From contig NZ_JPHF01000004.1 of assembly GCF_000814325.1 (NCBI RefSeq), forward strand, positions 248,001-312,000: a DNA stretch of 64,000 nt, written 5' to 3'. Positions 8,599 through 17,544 of the stretch are shown here, piece after piece; the stretch's first letter is position 1, and each line of letters begins with the position of its first letter. Position numbers and translations under genes: made by a program. Source of the stretch: Flavihumibacter sp. ZG627 (lineage in GTDB: Bacteria > Bacteroidota > Bacteroidia > Chitinophagales > Chitinophagaceae). The notes under the pieces were generated by a model. It did not search any database. It was not told the DNA's origin and was given only the letters and a program-made list of their open reading frames with translations.

Positions 8599-10221
8599 CC
8601 TGGTTGGGGGTTTCCCTTTATAATAGATTTTTTTTGCCTTCTCCAGCAACAACAAAAACTCCTGTTGCAGAAAATCGCCCTGGCTTGCCACCGGCACTAC
8701 AATATTCTGGACATCATTCCAGCTTGACTGTTTGGTAAATTTAGATTCTTTCAACAGTGACCCGAATAATGCCACACCAGTTGCAAGCCTGTATTCTGCC
8801 GGCAACTGATCAAATGCTGTTTCCGTTGAATTAACCTTGCTCCTTATTTCATTGTGAACACTGTCTTTTGGCTTTTTATAGGTCAGCGATACATCAGCAA
8901 GTTCTAGTGCATCTGCTTTGGCAGTAGCAGCAGGCACTAATTCAAAAATAGCCATTAGTGTATGCCCTGATCCTAACTCCCCTCCTTCCAGCACACTGGT
9001 TGTATCAGACACAGCTGAATATTTGTTATCAAATCCAAGTAAGCGATACTCAGCTACCTGCGATGGGTTAAATCGCACATGTAATAAGGCATCATCGGCC
9101 ACCGCATACATGGTTTGTGTAAGCTCCCTCACCAATACCTTCTCTGCTTCTTTTTCATCATCCAGGTAGGAAAAATTCCCATTCCCTTTCTTTGCAAGCA
9201 CCTCCAGCTTCGAATCTTTATAGTTCCCCATTCCCACACCCAGGCAGGTAAGATAAATACCCAGCTGACGCTGTTGTGTTATCAATCGCTCAAGATCTTC
9301 TTCACTTGTTTGTCCCACATTGAAATCACCGTCAGTGGCTAGTATCACCCTGTTATTGCCCTTCGGAATATATTGACTCTGGGCAACGCGGTAAGCAGCA
9401 CGAATTCCTGACTCGCCTGCCGTTGCACCACCAGGTTCTAATCCCTCGATTGCTTTATGGATCTTTTCTTTTTCGGCGCCAGAAGTAGGATTCAACCACA
9501 CGCCAACACTTCCGCCATACACTACTATCGATACGGTATCTATGGCGCGTAAGTTATCGACCATTAATTTGAAGGCAGATTTCAATAAGGGAAGCCTGTT
9601 GGGCATATCCATTGAACCGGAAATATCGATAAGGAATACCAGGTTACTGGGGGCAACATTTTCCAGATCAAGTTTTTTTGCAGAAGCCTTTATCAACAGC
9701 AATTTATTGGCGACTTGCCAGGGGCAGGCTGTGAGTTTGGCATCGAGATGAAAAACATCTCCACCACTGGGTGCAACATGATTAAGATTGAAGTAATTGA
9801 TCATTTCCTCAATCCTTACCGCATCATGTGGAACAGTACTTCCCATATTCAGGAAGCGACGGATATTGCTATAGGAGGCCTTATCGGTATTGATGGCGAA
9901 GTCTGTATGGGGGAAGCGGTTTGCATCCGTGAAATTATTCTCCACCAGGCTACTGTAGGTTTCACCACCCACATTGAATCTCGTTCCATCTTTTGAATGA
10001 AGGTCGCGTGTCACCGACATCAATCTCTTCTCCTGCTTTTTTGCCTGCTTGGAAATCAGCTTCATCACGAAATTATTTTCCTTCCTGCTGTCAAGCATAA
10101 CTGTCATCGGTTGATATCCTTCGAGACTAAGTGTTGCAGAATCTTTGAGAATGGTGGAGGTGATACCAAAGCCGCCGTAAGTGCCTGAATAGTAAAGATA
10201 TCCAGTGGCATGAAGCATCAT
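8578..10221 (-). CDS. vWFA domain protein of the YfbK type
   Basis: 547 residues from the first available ATG. The N-terminal part (FNVGGETYSSLVENNFTD and the following region) matches the vWF-A N-terminal domain of YfbK-like proteins; then comes a vWFA domain with an intact MIDAS motif DISGSM and the conserved ATDGDFNVG strand; the C-terminal part resembles the DUF3520 domain of the same family. Members are envelope-associated and of poorly known function. The coding frame is clearly continued upstream of this ATG into a signal peptide that has no usable start (see the next feature), so the protein given here is probably truncated at its N-terminus. The 3' end overlaps the cyclase gene by 21 bp. 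Confidence 0.85.
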   Translation of the reverse strand: MMLHATGYLYYSGTYGGFGITSTILKDSATLSLEGYQPMTVMLDSRKENNFVMKLISKQAKKQEKRLMSVTRDLHSKDGTRFNVGGETYSSLVENNFTDANRFPHTDFAINTDKASYSNIRRFLNMGSTVPHDAVRIEEMINYFNLNHVAPSGGDVFHLDAKLTACPWQVANKLLLIKASAKKLDLENVAPSNLVFLIDISGSMDMPNRLPLLKSAFKLMVDNLRAIDTVSIVVYGGSVGVWLNPTSGAEKEKIHKAIEGLEPGGATAGESGIRAAYRVAQSQYIPKGNNRVILATDGDFNVGQTSEEDLERLITQQRQLGIYLTCLGVGMGNYKDSKLEVLAKKGNGNFSYLDDEKEAEKVLVRELTQTMYAVADDALLHVRFNPSQVAEYRLLGFDNKYSAVSDTTSVLEGGELGSGHTLMAIFELVPAATAKADALELADVSLTYKKPKDSVHNEIRSKVNSTETAFDQLPAEYRLATGVALFGSLLKESKFTKQSSWNDVQNIVVPVASQGDFLQQEFLLLLEKAKKIYYKGKPPTRLRSIFR

Positions 10222-10366
10222 CTTGACATTGGCTAATGCTTTGCCTGCATCATCCTTTATTTCACCCCGGTAATAGAATTGGGCGCTGGTGGAAATAGAG
10301 GTAAGTACCAGTAATATGGCAAGTACAGTTTTCAGGGTCTTTATTTCTGGGGGAAAGGTACATCAT
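10222..10366 (-). other. N-terminal extension (signal peptide) of the vWFA protein, without an in-frame ATG
   Basis: In frame with the vWFA gene, the sequence up to an in-frame TGA at 10363-10365 encodes a signal peptide (TVLAILLVLTSISTSAQ) and the start of a carboxypeptidase-regulatory-like domain (FYYRGEIKDDAGKALANVK) that runs straight into the annotated ATG. No ATG, GTG or TTG is available in this frame. A tandem ATGATG at 10361-10366 is in another frame, and one extra C in the run of five C (G on the plus strand, 10349-10353) would join it to the signal peptide. Either a homopolymer frameshift (real or an assembly error) or a rare start codon is implied. Confidence 0.7.
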
Positions 10367-10399
10367 TCCAAACGCATTGTCAAGGGGGTGTGCTTCCAC

Positions 10400-10939
10400 C
10401 TAATGCTCTTTTAACTGGTAGATCTCAGGAATATTGCGTCCCAGGCCATCATAATCGAGCCCATATCCCAATACAAATTTATTGGGGATGCTGAAGCCGA
10501 GATACTTTATATGTGTAGGATACTCAGTAGCATCGGGCTTATGAAGTAAGACGGCTAACTCAAGTGAAGCTGGTTGCTGGTGATTAAGCTGGGGAAGAAA
10601 TTCACTAAGCGTTTTACCCGTATCAACTATATCCTCAACAATAATCACATGCCTGTTATGTATATCAATATCAAGACCTATAGCTGTAACTACCTGACCG
10701 GTTGATTTAGTACCCTTGTAAGAAGCCAGTTTGATAAAGCAGATTTCTGCATCTATACTTATTGCCTTGAAAAGATCAGAGGCGAACATAAAAGACCCAT
10801 TCAAAATCGGTATGAACAATGGCCTCTTGCCTTTATAATCACGATTTATTTCCGCTGCCAGTCTTTGAACCTGGCCATTGATCTCTTCTACAGTAAGGTA
10901 TGGCTCAAACGTCTTATCATTAACCCTGATATCTGTCAT
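10400..10939 (-). CDS. hpt: Hypoxanthine phosphoribosyltransferase
   Basis: 179 residues, the usual length for the family. The PRPP-binding loop VIIVEDIVDTGKTL (acidic pair plus TGKT) is intact, as are the N-terminal segment PLFIPILNGSFMFASDL and the C-terminal base-contacting region LGYGLDYDGLGRN. The enzyme salvages hypoxanthine and guanine to IMP and GMP in the cytoplasm. The start is one base after the stop of the glucosaminidase gene, so it is the last gene of a three-gene operon with 12152-12808 and 10941-12155. Confidence 0.95.
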   Translation of the reverse strand: MTDIRVNDKTFEPYLTVEEINGQVQRLAAEINRDYKGKRPLFIPILNGSFMFASDLFKAISIDAEICFIKLASYKGTKSTGQVVTAIGLDIDIHNRHVIIVEDIVDTGKTLSEFLPQLNHQQPASLELAVLLHKPDATEYPTHIKYLGFSIPNKFVLGYGLDYDGLGRNIPEIYQLKEH

Positions 10940-10940
10940 T

Positions 10941-12155
10941 TCAATTTGTGTAAATGATTAATTCCTGTCCCGTTCTCAGACTCACACCCACGAGCTTATT
11001 CCATTCGCGGATCTGTTCCTGGCTCACACCATATCTCTTGCTGATGCCATATAATGTTTCCTTACTTCTTACAACATGGGTTGTTCGCTTTGCGGTTGTA
11101 ATAGTTGCTGCTGCTGATGTTTCAGTTTCAGTAGAAACTTGTGCTGTAATTATCAGTTGTTGCTCCGGCAGGCTCCTGGCAGCGCCCGCCAGCAGTGGCC
11201 GGCCTGGAGCTTTCTCACGGAGATATATCTTTTCTCCATCCGCAGGTTCAGAGCCGGCCAGCAGATGGTTCAGCTCAAGAATATTTTCATAGCGGATACC
11301 TTCCTGCTGTGATATATCATATATCGTTTCTCCCGGCTTCAGTACCCTGAAAATATTCGCCCCGGTTTTACGCTTGCGCTGGAGAAACACCAGTTGATCC
11401 ATCGCCAGAATATTTCCCTCCCCGGGTGTCATGTCATTGAAATCCAGCAATCGGGAAAGAGTAAGATCATACTCATTGGCAACTGCGAGCAATGATGTGC
11501 CTGCCTTTACAAATACAACCCTGGTATCGTTGATCTCAAATACTCCGGCAGGATAAATTATAGAAGGTGCATCAGCCATAGTTGTTGATTCAGCCGGTGG
11601 TCTTATGCCTGTTAACACACCCGAGGGTGCGGGCATCTTCCCCATGGCTATAAGGCTGTACTGCTGCAGGTCATAGGTTTCAATCAGCTTTATCAGCAAT
11701 TGTGAATATTTGATATTGGTGGCATAGCCAGCTTGTTTCAGTCCATAGGCCCAGCCTTTATAATCTGCAGGATCAAGACGAAACAGAAAAGAATATCGCT
11801 GGTTGTTTTTTAGAAAATTGGAGTGATCACGATATGATTCAAGCGCAGCGCTATAACTGCGGAAGCACTCGCCGCTGGCATCATCATCATGGTAAACTTT
11901 TTCGCCCTGCCAGGAACTCTTACACTTGATACCAAAATGGTTATTGGATTTCTGAACAAGTTCACTCCTCCCCGCTTCTGTCTCATGTATTCCCTGTGCA
12001 AGTTTAATAGCCGCCGGAACACCGGTGCGTTGCATTTCATCAATGGCAACCTGCCGGTAAGTGTTGATATAATCAAGAACAGCCGGGTTGGTTTGCGCCA
12101 ATCCAATGGTGAAGGTGAAAAAAACCAACCCTGTTAACAATACTGTGCGGATCAT
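10941..12155 (-). CDS. LysM-containing N-acetylglucosaminidase (GH73 type)
   Basis: 404 residues with a signal peptide (to about residue 20, IGLAQ). The glucosaminidase domain (about 30-170) has the catalytic Glu region GIHETEAGRS and the family segments NNHFGIKCK and GYATNIKYS. Three LysM peptidoglycan-binding modules follow: about 215-260, 272-315 and a clear C-terminal one (THVVRSKETLYGISKRYG). It should cleave the glycan backbone of peptidoglycan in the periplasm. Its ATG overlaps the stop of the upstream O-methyltransferase gene (ATGA overlap, 12152-12155), which argues for translational coupling. Confidence 0.92.
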   Translation of the reverse strand: MIRTVLLTGLVFFTFTIGLAQTNPAVLDYINTYRQVAIDEMQRTGVPAAIKLAQGIHETEAGRSELVQKSNNHFGIKCKSSWQGEKVYHDDDASGECFRSYSAALESYRDHSNFLKNNQRYSFLFRLDPADYKGWAYGLKQAGYATNIKYSQLLIKLIETYDLQQYSLIAMGKMPAPSGVLTGIRPPAESTTMADAPSIIYPAGVFEINDTRVVFVKAGTSLLAVANEYDLTLSRLLDFNDMTPGEGNILAMDQLVFLQRKRKTGANIFRVLKPGETIYDISQQEGIRYENILELNHLLAGSEPADGEKIYLREKAPGRPLLAGAARSLPEQQLIITAQVSTETETSAAATITTAKRTTHVVRSKETLYGISKRYGVSQEQIREWNKLVGVSLRTGQELIIYTN

Positions 12156-12808
12156 GTAATATTTTTTTTCTGCAACAATAATAATCCATCCCTTATTGTG
12201 ACCATCACCCTTTCAACCCTGCCATCGGCCGCTACATGCTCATTAAATGCCTGCATAGCTTTGGCATTTTTTCCACTGGGAGGGTTTTCAAGTACCTGTC
12301 CATGAAAGAGGACATTATCGGCTATGATCAATCCGCCATTGCGTAATTGCGGAACAACCAATTCATAATAATCTATATAACCGGTCTTATCAGCATCTAT
12401 GAAAACCAGGTCCCAGGGGCGGTCTAAAACAGGAATGATTTCCGTGCCTACCCCTTCATGCAAAATTACCTGATCGGCATAGGGCGACAACCTAAAGTTT
12501 CTCCTCGCAACAGTTGCCTCTTCATTTCTTAATTCAATGGTATGTAACTCACCTCCCGGCACAAGTCCCTCTGCAAGGCAAAGCGCACTATAACCTGTGA
12601 AACTGCCTATCTCCAGAATATATTTCGGTTGCACCAACCTGCTCAGCATTGCCAGCAACCTTCCCTGCAGGTGTCCACTCAGCATATGCGCCTGCGGATG
12701 GGTACGATTTGTTTCTTCCGCTATATTTCTCAACAACTCCGGCTCTGGTGAACTGAACTTCTCAGCATAGGCATTCGCCAGGGGGTTGACTAATTCTAAT
12801 GAATCCAT
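12152..12808 (-). CDS. Class I SAM-dependent O-methyltransferase
   Basis: 218 residues. The SAM-binding motif I is YILEIGSFTGYSALCLA and the metal/substrate region is VFIDADKTGYIDYYE, as in caffeoyl-CoA and catechol O-methyltransferase relatives (Methyltransf_3 type). The substrate in bacteria is usually unknown. It is the first gene of the operon with the glucosaminidase and hpt. A sequence TATTTTTG on the minus strand at 12814-12821 matches the Bacteroidota -7 consensus TAnnTTTG but lies only 6 bases before the ATG and has no clear -33 partner, so I do not call it a promoter. Confidence 0.92.
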   Translation of the reverse strand: MDSLELVNPLANAYAEKFSSPEPELLRNIAEETNRTHPQAHMLSGHLQGRLLAMLSRLVQPKYILEIGSFTGYSALCLAEGLVPGGELHTIELRNEEATVARRNFRLSPYADQVILHEGVGTEIIPVLDRPWDLVFIDADKTGYIDYYELVVPQLRNGGLIIADNVLFHGQVLENPPSGKNAKAMQAFNEHVAADGRVERVMVTIRDGLLLLQKKNIT

Positions 12809-12846
12809 TCTGGCAAAAATAAGGCTTCCTGCCTATTTATACTCCC

Positions 12847-13542
12847 TTAGAAGTTCGGCTGTAGCGGATGTTTACTATAGAAATGCAAAACATGCTCGGC
12901 AACTTCTTCCGCGGTATCCGCAACTTTCAGCAGTTCCAGGTCATCTCCTGAAATATAAGCTTCCTTCAGCATCGTATGTTGCAACCACTCCATCAGGCCT
13001 GCCCAGTAATCCCTTCCTACCAATATCAACGGAACCTGTAACATCTTACCGGTCTGGATCAGTGTGGCAACTTCAAAGAATTCATCCATGGTGCCAAATC
13101 CGCCGGGCATCATCACAAAGCCCTGCGAATACTTGGTAAACATGGTTTTGCGCACAAAGAAATATTCAAAATTGAGATTGGCATCGCGGTCAATATAGGG
13201 ATTGGCATGCTGCTCAAAAGGTAATTCGATATTGAGTCCCACCGATTTACCACCGCCAAGCTGGGCGCCCTTGTTGGCAGCTTCCATGATACCCGGACCG
13301 CCACCCGAAATAATTCCAAATCCCTCGCCTGCAAGTTTCTGGGAGATGTCTACCGTTAATTCATAAGATGCATGGCCCGGTTGGGTGCGGGCAGATCCAA
13401 AGATGGATATACAGGGACCTAATTTGGCCAACGCTTCAAATCCATCTACAAACTCCGCCATTATTTTAAAGATCTGCCAGCTCGAATGTGCTTTTGATTC
13501 ACTCCACCGCCTTTGCTTGTTCATCTTTATCGTGTCATTCAT
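12847..13542 (-). CDS. LOG family (TIGR00730) Rossmann-fold protein
   Basis: 231 residues from the ATG at 13542, chosen over an ATG 12 codons upstream because AGAAGGA sits just before it and MNDTIKMNKQRRWSESK resembles other family N-termini. The two LOG signatures are intact: GGGPGIMEAANKGA and MMPGGFGTMDEFFE. LOG proteins release free base from nucleoside 5'-monophosphates (cytokinin riboside monophosphate in plants and some bacteria); the physiological substrate in Bacteroidota is not settled. A second, shorter LOG-family gene is 1.6 kb away at 15167-15709. Confidence 0.9.
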   Translation of the reverse strand: MNDTIKMNKQRRWSESKAHSSWQIFKIMAEFVDGFEALAKLGPCISIFGSARTQPGHASYELTVDISQKLAGEGFGIISGGGPGIMEAANKGAQLGGGKSVGLNIELPFEQHANPYIDRDANLNFEYFFVRKTMFTKYSQGFVMMPGGFGTMDEFFEVATLIQTGKMLQVPLILVGRDYWAGLMEWLQHTMLKEAYISGDDLELLKVADTAEEVAEHVLHFYSKHPLQPNF

Positions 13543-13634
13543 TTCCTTCTTTTTAAGGTTTGGAGACAACAATGCCACCCATTCAGAACATGGATGGCAT
13601 CGTAGTAATACAATATTAAGAACGTATATTTTCT

Positions 13635-15098
13635 TTAGATAGTTTGTAAAGCTGTTGATTTTTTTGAAATCATTAACAGCCCAAGGAAAGTTATCAAACC
13701 ATTGATCAGCAAGAGCTCTATACCGATCTGATAGCCACCCAGGTAGTCCGCGGCAAACTTACTGATCAGGTAACTGATAAAGGGTGATAGGAGGCAGATA
13801 ATGGTAACAATAAAATTGTCCCGGAAGTTCCTTTTGGTGAGTAACCCAAAAGCAAATAAACCGAGTAATGGCCCATAGGTATAACCTGCAAGATCGAGGA
13901 TGATTCCAATGATCGATTTGTTATCGATCCATTTGAAGATGAAGATGCAGATCATGAAGATCACGGAAAATGTGAGGTGCACGGTCATACGTATACGCTT
14001 CTGCTGCTTCTCTGTGAGATTGGGGTTTCTTCGGATGCCGAGTATGTCAATACAGAAACTGGATGTTAATGCTGTAAGTGCTCCATCGGCACTGGGGAAC
14101 AAGGCAGATATAAGAGCAATGATGAATATGATTCCAATGGCCGGTGGAAGATAGCTGAGTGCGATGGTAGGAAACAGATCATCCCCCTTTACATCCATTC
14201 CTTTATTGGCGGCATATATATAAAGTAAACCACCCAGCAGCAGGAATAAGAAATTTACAAATACGATCACCACACTAAAGGTCATGATGTTTTTCTGCGA
14301 GTCTTTCAGCGTCTTTACACTGATATTCTTTTGCATCATTTCCTGGTCGAGACCGGTCATTGCAATGGTGATGAACGCTCCCCCGATCACCTGCTTCAGG
14401 AAGAATCCTTTGCTGTTAACATCTGTGTTCATCATATCGGTATATCCTTTCGCGGAGAGCGCCTGCATTGCTTCTCCCAGTCCATAACCAAGGCTGTTCA
14501 TTATATAGATAACACATACCACAAGTCCAAGTAACATGAAGCTTGTTTGCAATGTATCAGTATACACGATGGTCTTTACGCCTCCTTCAAATGTATAGAG
14601 CAATATCATCAGTAAAATCACAAAGGCCGTTACTACAAAGGGAACGCCGAGGTTATCGAGGATGAAAAGCTGCATCACGTTGATCACCAGGTATAGCCTT
14701 GCCGTTGCGCCAATAGTTCTTGATATGATGAAAAATAAAGCTCCGGTTTTATAGGCAGTGAAGCCGAATCTTTGTTGCAGGTAATGATAGATGGATGTAA
14801 GATTCAGCCTGTAATACAAAGGCAACAACACATAAGCAATAACTATATATCCAAGGAAATATCCCGCCACCACCTGCATGTACATGAATGCATTGGTGGA
14901 AACAGTACCGGGAACAGAAACAAAAGTTACACCACTCAGCGAGGTACCGATCATGCCGAATGCAACCAGCATCCAGTTGGAACTTTTGTTGCCGATAAAA
15001 AAGCTTTCGTTATTGGCATTCCGGGATGTATACCAGGCCACCACAAGCAATAAAACAAAATAAGCGATTACAAAAGAGAACAACAAGGTTGGCGACAT
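13635..15098 (-). CDS. Sodium:solute symporter (SSS family)
   Basis: 487 residues with about 13 hydrophobic segments spread along the whole length. The N-terminal SSS pattern (YTSRNANNESFFIGNKSSNW, then GMIGTSLSGVTFVSVPG) and the central sodium-site region are recognisable. It should import a small organic solute with sodium across the inner membrane; the solute cannot be told from sequence. It is transcribed away from the LOG gene at 15167, with 68 bases between the two starts that must hold both promoters. Confidence 0.9.
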   Translation of the reverse strand: MSPTLLFSFVIAYFVLLLVVAWYTSRNANNESFFIGNKSSNWMLVAFGMIGTSLSGVTFVSVPGTVSTNAFMYMQVVAGYFLGYIVIAYVLLPLYYRLNLTSIYHYLQQRFGFTAYKTGALFFIISRTIGATARLYLVINVMQLFILDNLGVPFVVTAFVILLMILLYTFEGGVKTIVYTDTLQTSFMLLGLVVCVIYIMNSLGYGLGEAMQALSAKGYTDMMNTDVNSKGFFLKQVIGGAFITIAMTGLDQEMMQKNISVKTLKDSQKNIMTFSVVIVFVNFLFLLLGGLLYIYAANKGMDVKGDDLFPTIALSYLPPAIGIIFIIALISALFPSADGALTALTSSFCIDILGIRRNPNLTEKQQKRIRMTVHLTFSVIFMICIFIFKWIDNKSIIGIILDLAGYTYGPLLGLFAFGLLTKRNFRDNFIVTIICLLSPFISYLISKFAADYLGGYQIGIELLLINGLITFLGLLMISKKSTALQTI

Positions 15099-15166
15099 GC
15101 ACTAAGATTTTTCTGAAATAAGCTACAAATTAACCGTTAATACAATTACTTTAGTACAATTAATCT

Positions 15167-15709
15167 ATGAATATAAAAGCCATAGCAGTTTTTTGCGGTT
15201 CGCAGGCAGGATCCAACCCTTTGTTCAAACAGCACACAGCAGAACTCGGTAAACTGCTGGCCATGCTTAATATCAGGCTGGTATATGGCGGTGGTAAAAA
15301 AGGATTGATGGGAGCCATCGCTGATTCTGTTCTAAAACATGGTGGTGAAGTAATGGGTGTGATTCCAAAAGTGCTTACTGAATGGGAACAACAACATGAA
15401 TCACTTACCGATCTGGCCATTGTACCGGATATGCACAGTCGAAAAAAGATGATGTATGAAATGAGTGATGCCGCCATCATCCTCCCCGGCGGTTTCGGCA
15501 CCATGGATGAATTATTCGAAATGCTCACCTGGAACCAACTCAAGATCCACGACAAAAAGATTTATATCCTCAACAGTGCGGGCTACTATAATTCGCTGAT
15601 CCAGTTCCTGCGCCATGCCGAAAAGGAGAACTTCCTCTACGAGCCGGTGGAAGAAAGGATCATCATCTGCAATAACCCGGTTGAGCTTTTCAATAAGTTA
15701 CCCATCTGA
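15167..15709 (+). CDS. LOG family (TIGR00730) protein, cytokinin riboside 5'-monophosphate phosphoribohydrolase-like
   Basis: 180 residues, the normal size for the compact LOG group. Motifs are LVYGGGKKGLMGAIAD near the N-terminus and ILPGGFGTMDELFE with the catalytic Arg/Glu surroundings (SRKKMMYEMSDAAI). The predicted reaction is hydrolysis of the N-glycosidic bond of adenosine-type 5'-monophosphates. This type is closer to characterised LOG enzymes than the 231-residue paralogue at 12847-13542. Its TGA at 15707-15709 lies inside the palindromic element described next. Confidence 0.92.
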   Translation: MNIKAIAVFCGSQAGSNPLFKQHTAELGKLLAMLNIRLVYGGGKKGLMGAIADSVLKHGGEVMGVIPKVLTEWEQQHESLTDLAIVPDMHSRKKMMYEMSDAAIILPGGFGTMDELFEMLTWNQLKIHDKKIYILNSAGYYNSLIQFLRHAEKENFLYEPVEERIIICNNPVELFNKLPI

Positions 15710-15737
15710 CGCATGTCAGGACATACGTCAGACGGGT
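15700..15737. repeat. Interspersed palindromic element, copy 1
   Basis: A 38-base imperfect palindrome (arms of 18, centre AG) lies between the convergent genes 15167-15709 and 15742-16347 and contains the stop codon of the first. 34 of its 38 bases match a second copy at 31427-31464. Two positions do not pair on the plus strand (A-C and C-A), but both become G-U pairs in a minus-strand transcript. One of the four differences from copy 2 is a complete pair swap (G-C against A-T). No U-run follows, so it is not a textbook terminator. Confidence 0.8.
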
Positions 15738-15741
15738 AGCT

Positions 15742-16347
15742 TTAACGGCCGATATTAAATCCTATGCTGTAGAAGACCCGGTTGCCGTAGGGGGTACCGG
15801 GATTGGAATTACCGGAAGCCTTATAGAGCAGATCGTATTGCGCGGAGATGATCATGTTAACAGCTCCTCCAACAGGAAGAACAGCTCCCGCCCCTGCCAA
15901 TAATGAAGGAAGGATCTTTCCATTGAGTGAGTATTCTACATCGGTTGGATAGTACTTGTATTTACCCCAGATATAATTCATTTCGGGCTGTAGTTGAACG
16001 AAGCCCTGGCGGATGGGATAAAACCTGCCGAAAATATTCATACCGGCCACACCATAACTTTCACGCGAAATTGTTTCTCCATTATAGCGATCCCGGAACT
16101 GTGAGTATTGTGCATTAATTCCTATACCGGCGGCAAAGTAATTATTGAAGCGATAACCCACCTGTGGAGAGATATTGATCAGGGTATAATTACCGAAACT
16201 CAATCCAAAATTTCCACCAAAGAACAACCTGCTCTTATCAAAACCTTTCTTCTCCGTTTCAGCTTCTTTTTCTACAGCAGTACTATCCTGGGCATTGACG
16301 CCAGAACAAAAGACAGCAAAAAGCAGTAGGCAAATAATTTTCTTCAT
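15742..16347 (-). CDS. Outer membrane beta-barrel protein
   Basis: 201 residues with a clear signal peptide (MKKIICLLLFAVFCSGVNAQ). After a charged linker (about 21-37) come alternating hydrophobic strands with aromatic girdle residues (LFFGGNFGLSFGNYTL, VGYRFNNYFAAGIGINAQY), ending in a final strand VFYSIGFNIGR. This is the small eight-strand OMP_b-brl type that is very common in Bacteroidota. No specific function can be assigned. It is transcribed as a single gene; the palindromic element begins 4 bases after its stop. Confidence 0.85.
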   Translation of the reverse strand: MKKIICLLLFAVFCSGVNAQDSTAVEKEAETEKKGFDKSRLFFGGNFGLSFGNYTLINISPQVGYRFNNYFAAGIGINAQYSQFRDRYNGETISRESYGVAGMNIFGRFYPIRQGFVQLQPEMNYIWGKYKYYPTDVEYSLNGKILPSLLAGAGAVLPVGGAVNMIISAQYDLLYKASGNSNPGTPYGNRVFYSIGFNIGR

Positions 16348-16480
16348 AGTTTCTGAATTAAGCCTGTAAACTCATTACCCTCCCGGTTGCACAAACAGGT
16401 TCACCCTGTAAAACTCGGATAATTCAGGCAATCAATGAAAAAAGGCCTTTGAAATTGGTCGGGATCCCATTTTTAGTACA

Positions 16481-17533
16481 TCAGAAAACCGGGCAGAGAC
16501 TTTGTCGCTGGTTGCCCTGGAACTCATCGAAAATGCCATGCTTTATAAGGGAGAACTCGATGGCGCCCCTTGAACCATTATAAGCCGACAAAGATGAAGT
16601 TGTTACATCATAGCTAAAGCTCATCCGGAAATTGTTCCATTGAAATCCGACAAGCGGAATAATGGATTCACCTGCGCGGTAGTAAAGTCCGCCGATCAAC
16701 TGTGTGGTACCATCACCGCTTAGATTGTAATTGGCAGAAGCACCTCCAACCAATTCTGACGCCGAGGCCTGGGTGGTGTAATAAGCCATAGGATTCACTA
16801 TAACGAGATCATTCACCTTATAACTTGCATTTACAAATCCGATATAGCGTGGCGAGAGCCTGTTCTCGAATCCGTCTTCTGCAAAAAAGGTTTCCTTCGG
16901 GCGGTTCAGATGATGCACCGAGAAGCCGGCATTCACATACACTTTATCGCTGGGAAAATAGGCATAGTTCATTCCCACCTGCAGGTCAACATAGCTGGTG
17001 CTGGTGGAGTTAAATACCACATTGGTGGGGATGCCGGCATCAAAAAATCCGGTCGACTGGTTGAACTGGTCAGGGAATTTTAGTCGCGTGGGATCAATGC
17101 GCTTATTGGCATAGCCCACGTTGAATCCTGCAGAAAGCAGGCTCGAATAACCAAGCATCTGGTGATAAGCCACCGAGCCATAAAATTTAGTAGATGTAAG
17201 ATTACCACTGCCGGCAACATCTCGAAGCAAAACGCCTCCAAGCCCCAGCCATCCCGTTTCTATACGATTTCTAAAAACCTGTGCGTCCCCGAAAACACTG
17301 ATGGTCTTATAAGGTACAGACATAATATTCACCCACTGGCTGCGATAGTTTGCGCCTATCCGGTAGTCGGCATCAGGAATAAATCCAGTATTGGCCGGAT
17401 TGGTGGTCAAGGGTGAATTGAACCACTGGGAAAACCTCAGATCCTGAGCATCCGCAACAAGGGTGAAGCCTGTCATTACCAGGCAGATCATCCATAACCT
17501 TTTCATTGGTATCCTCTTGCTAATCATCATCAT
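16481..17533 (-). CDS. PorP/SprF family T9SS outer-membrane protein
   Basis: 350 residues with a signal peptide ending near VADAQ. The family hallmark follows at once: LRFSQWFNSPLTTNPANTG, then IGANYRSQWVNI and PYKTISVFGDAQ. PorP/SprF proteins are outer-membrane barrels used by the type IX secretion system to anchor or export cargo carrying type B (CHU_C) tails. The gene starts 11 bases after the stop of exactly such a cargo (17545-21234), the typical cargo-SprF pairing, so the two are very likely co-transcribed and dedicated to one another. Confidence 0.93.
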   Translation of the reverse strand: MMMISKRIPMKRLWMICLVMTGFTLVADAQDLRFSQWFNSPLTTNPANTGFIPDADYRIGANYRSQWVNIMSVPYKTISVFGDAQVFRNRIETGWLGLGGVLLRDVAGSGNLTSTKFYGSVAYHQMLGYSSLLSAGFNVGYANKRIDPTRLKFPDQFNQSTGFFDAGIPTNVVFNSTSTSYVDLQVGMNYAYFPSDKVYVNAGFSVHHLNRPKETFFAEDGFENRLSPRYIGFVNASYKVNDLVIVNPMAYYTTQASASELVGGASANYNLSGDGTTQLIGGLYYRAGESIIPLVGFQWNNFRMSFSYDVTTSSLSAYNGSRGAIEFSLIKHGIFDEFQGNQRQSLCPVF

Positions 17534-17544
17534 TTCATTAATGG

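Noticed and set aside
12814-12821. TATTTTTG on the minus strand before the O-methyltransferase.
   Set aside because: Too near the ATG and no -33 element; not enough to call a promoter.
16381-16480. Short hairpin ACAGG-TTCA-CCTGT between the barrel and PorP genes as terminator.
   Set aside because: Stem is short and no T-run follows on either strand.
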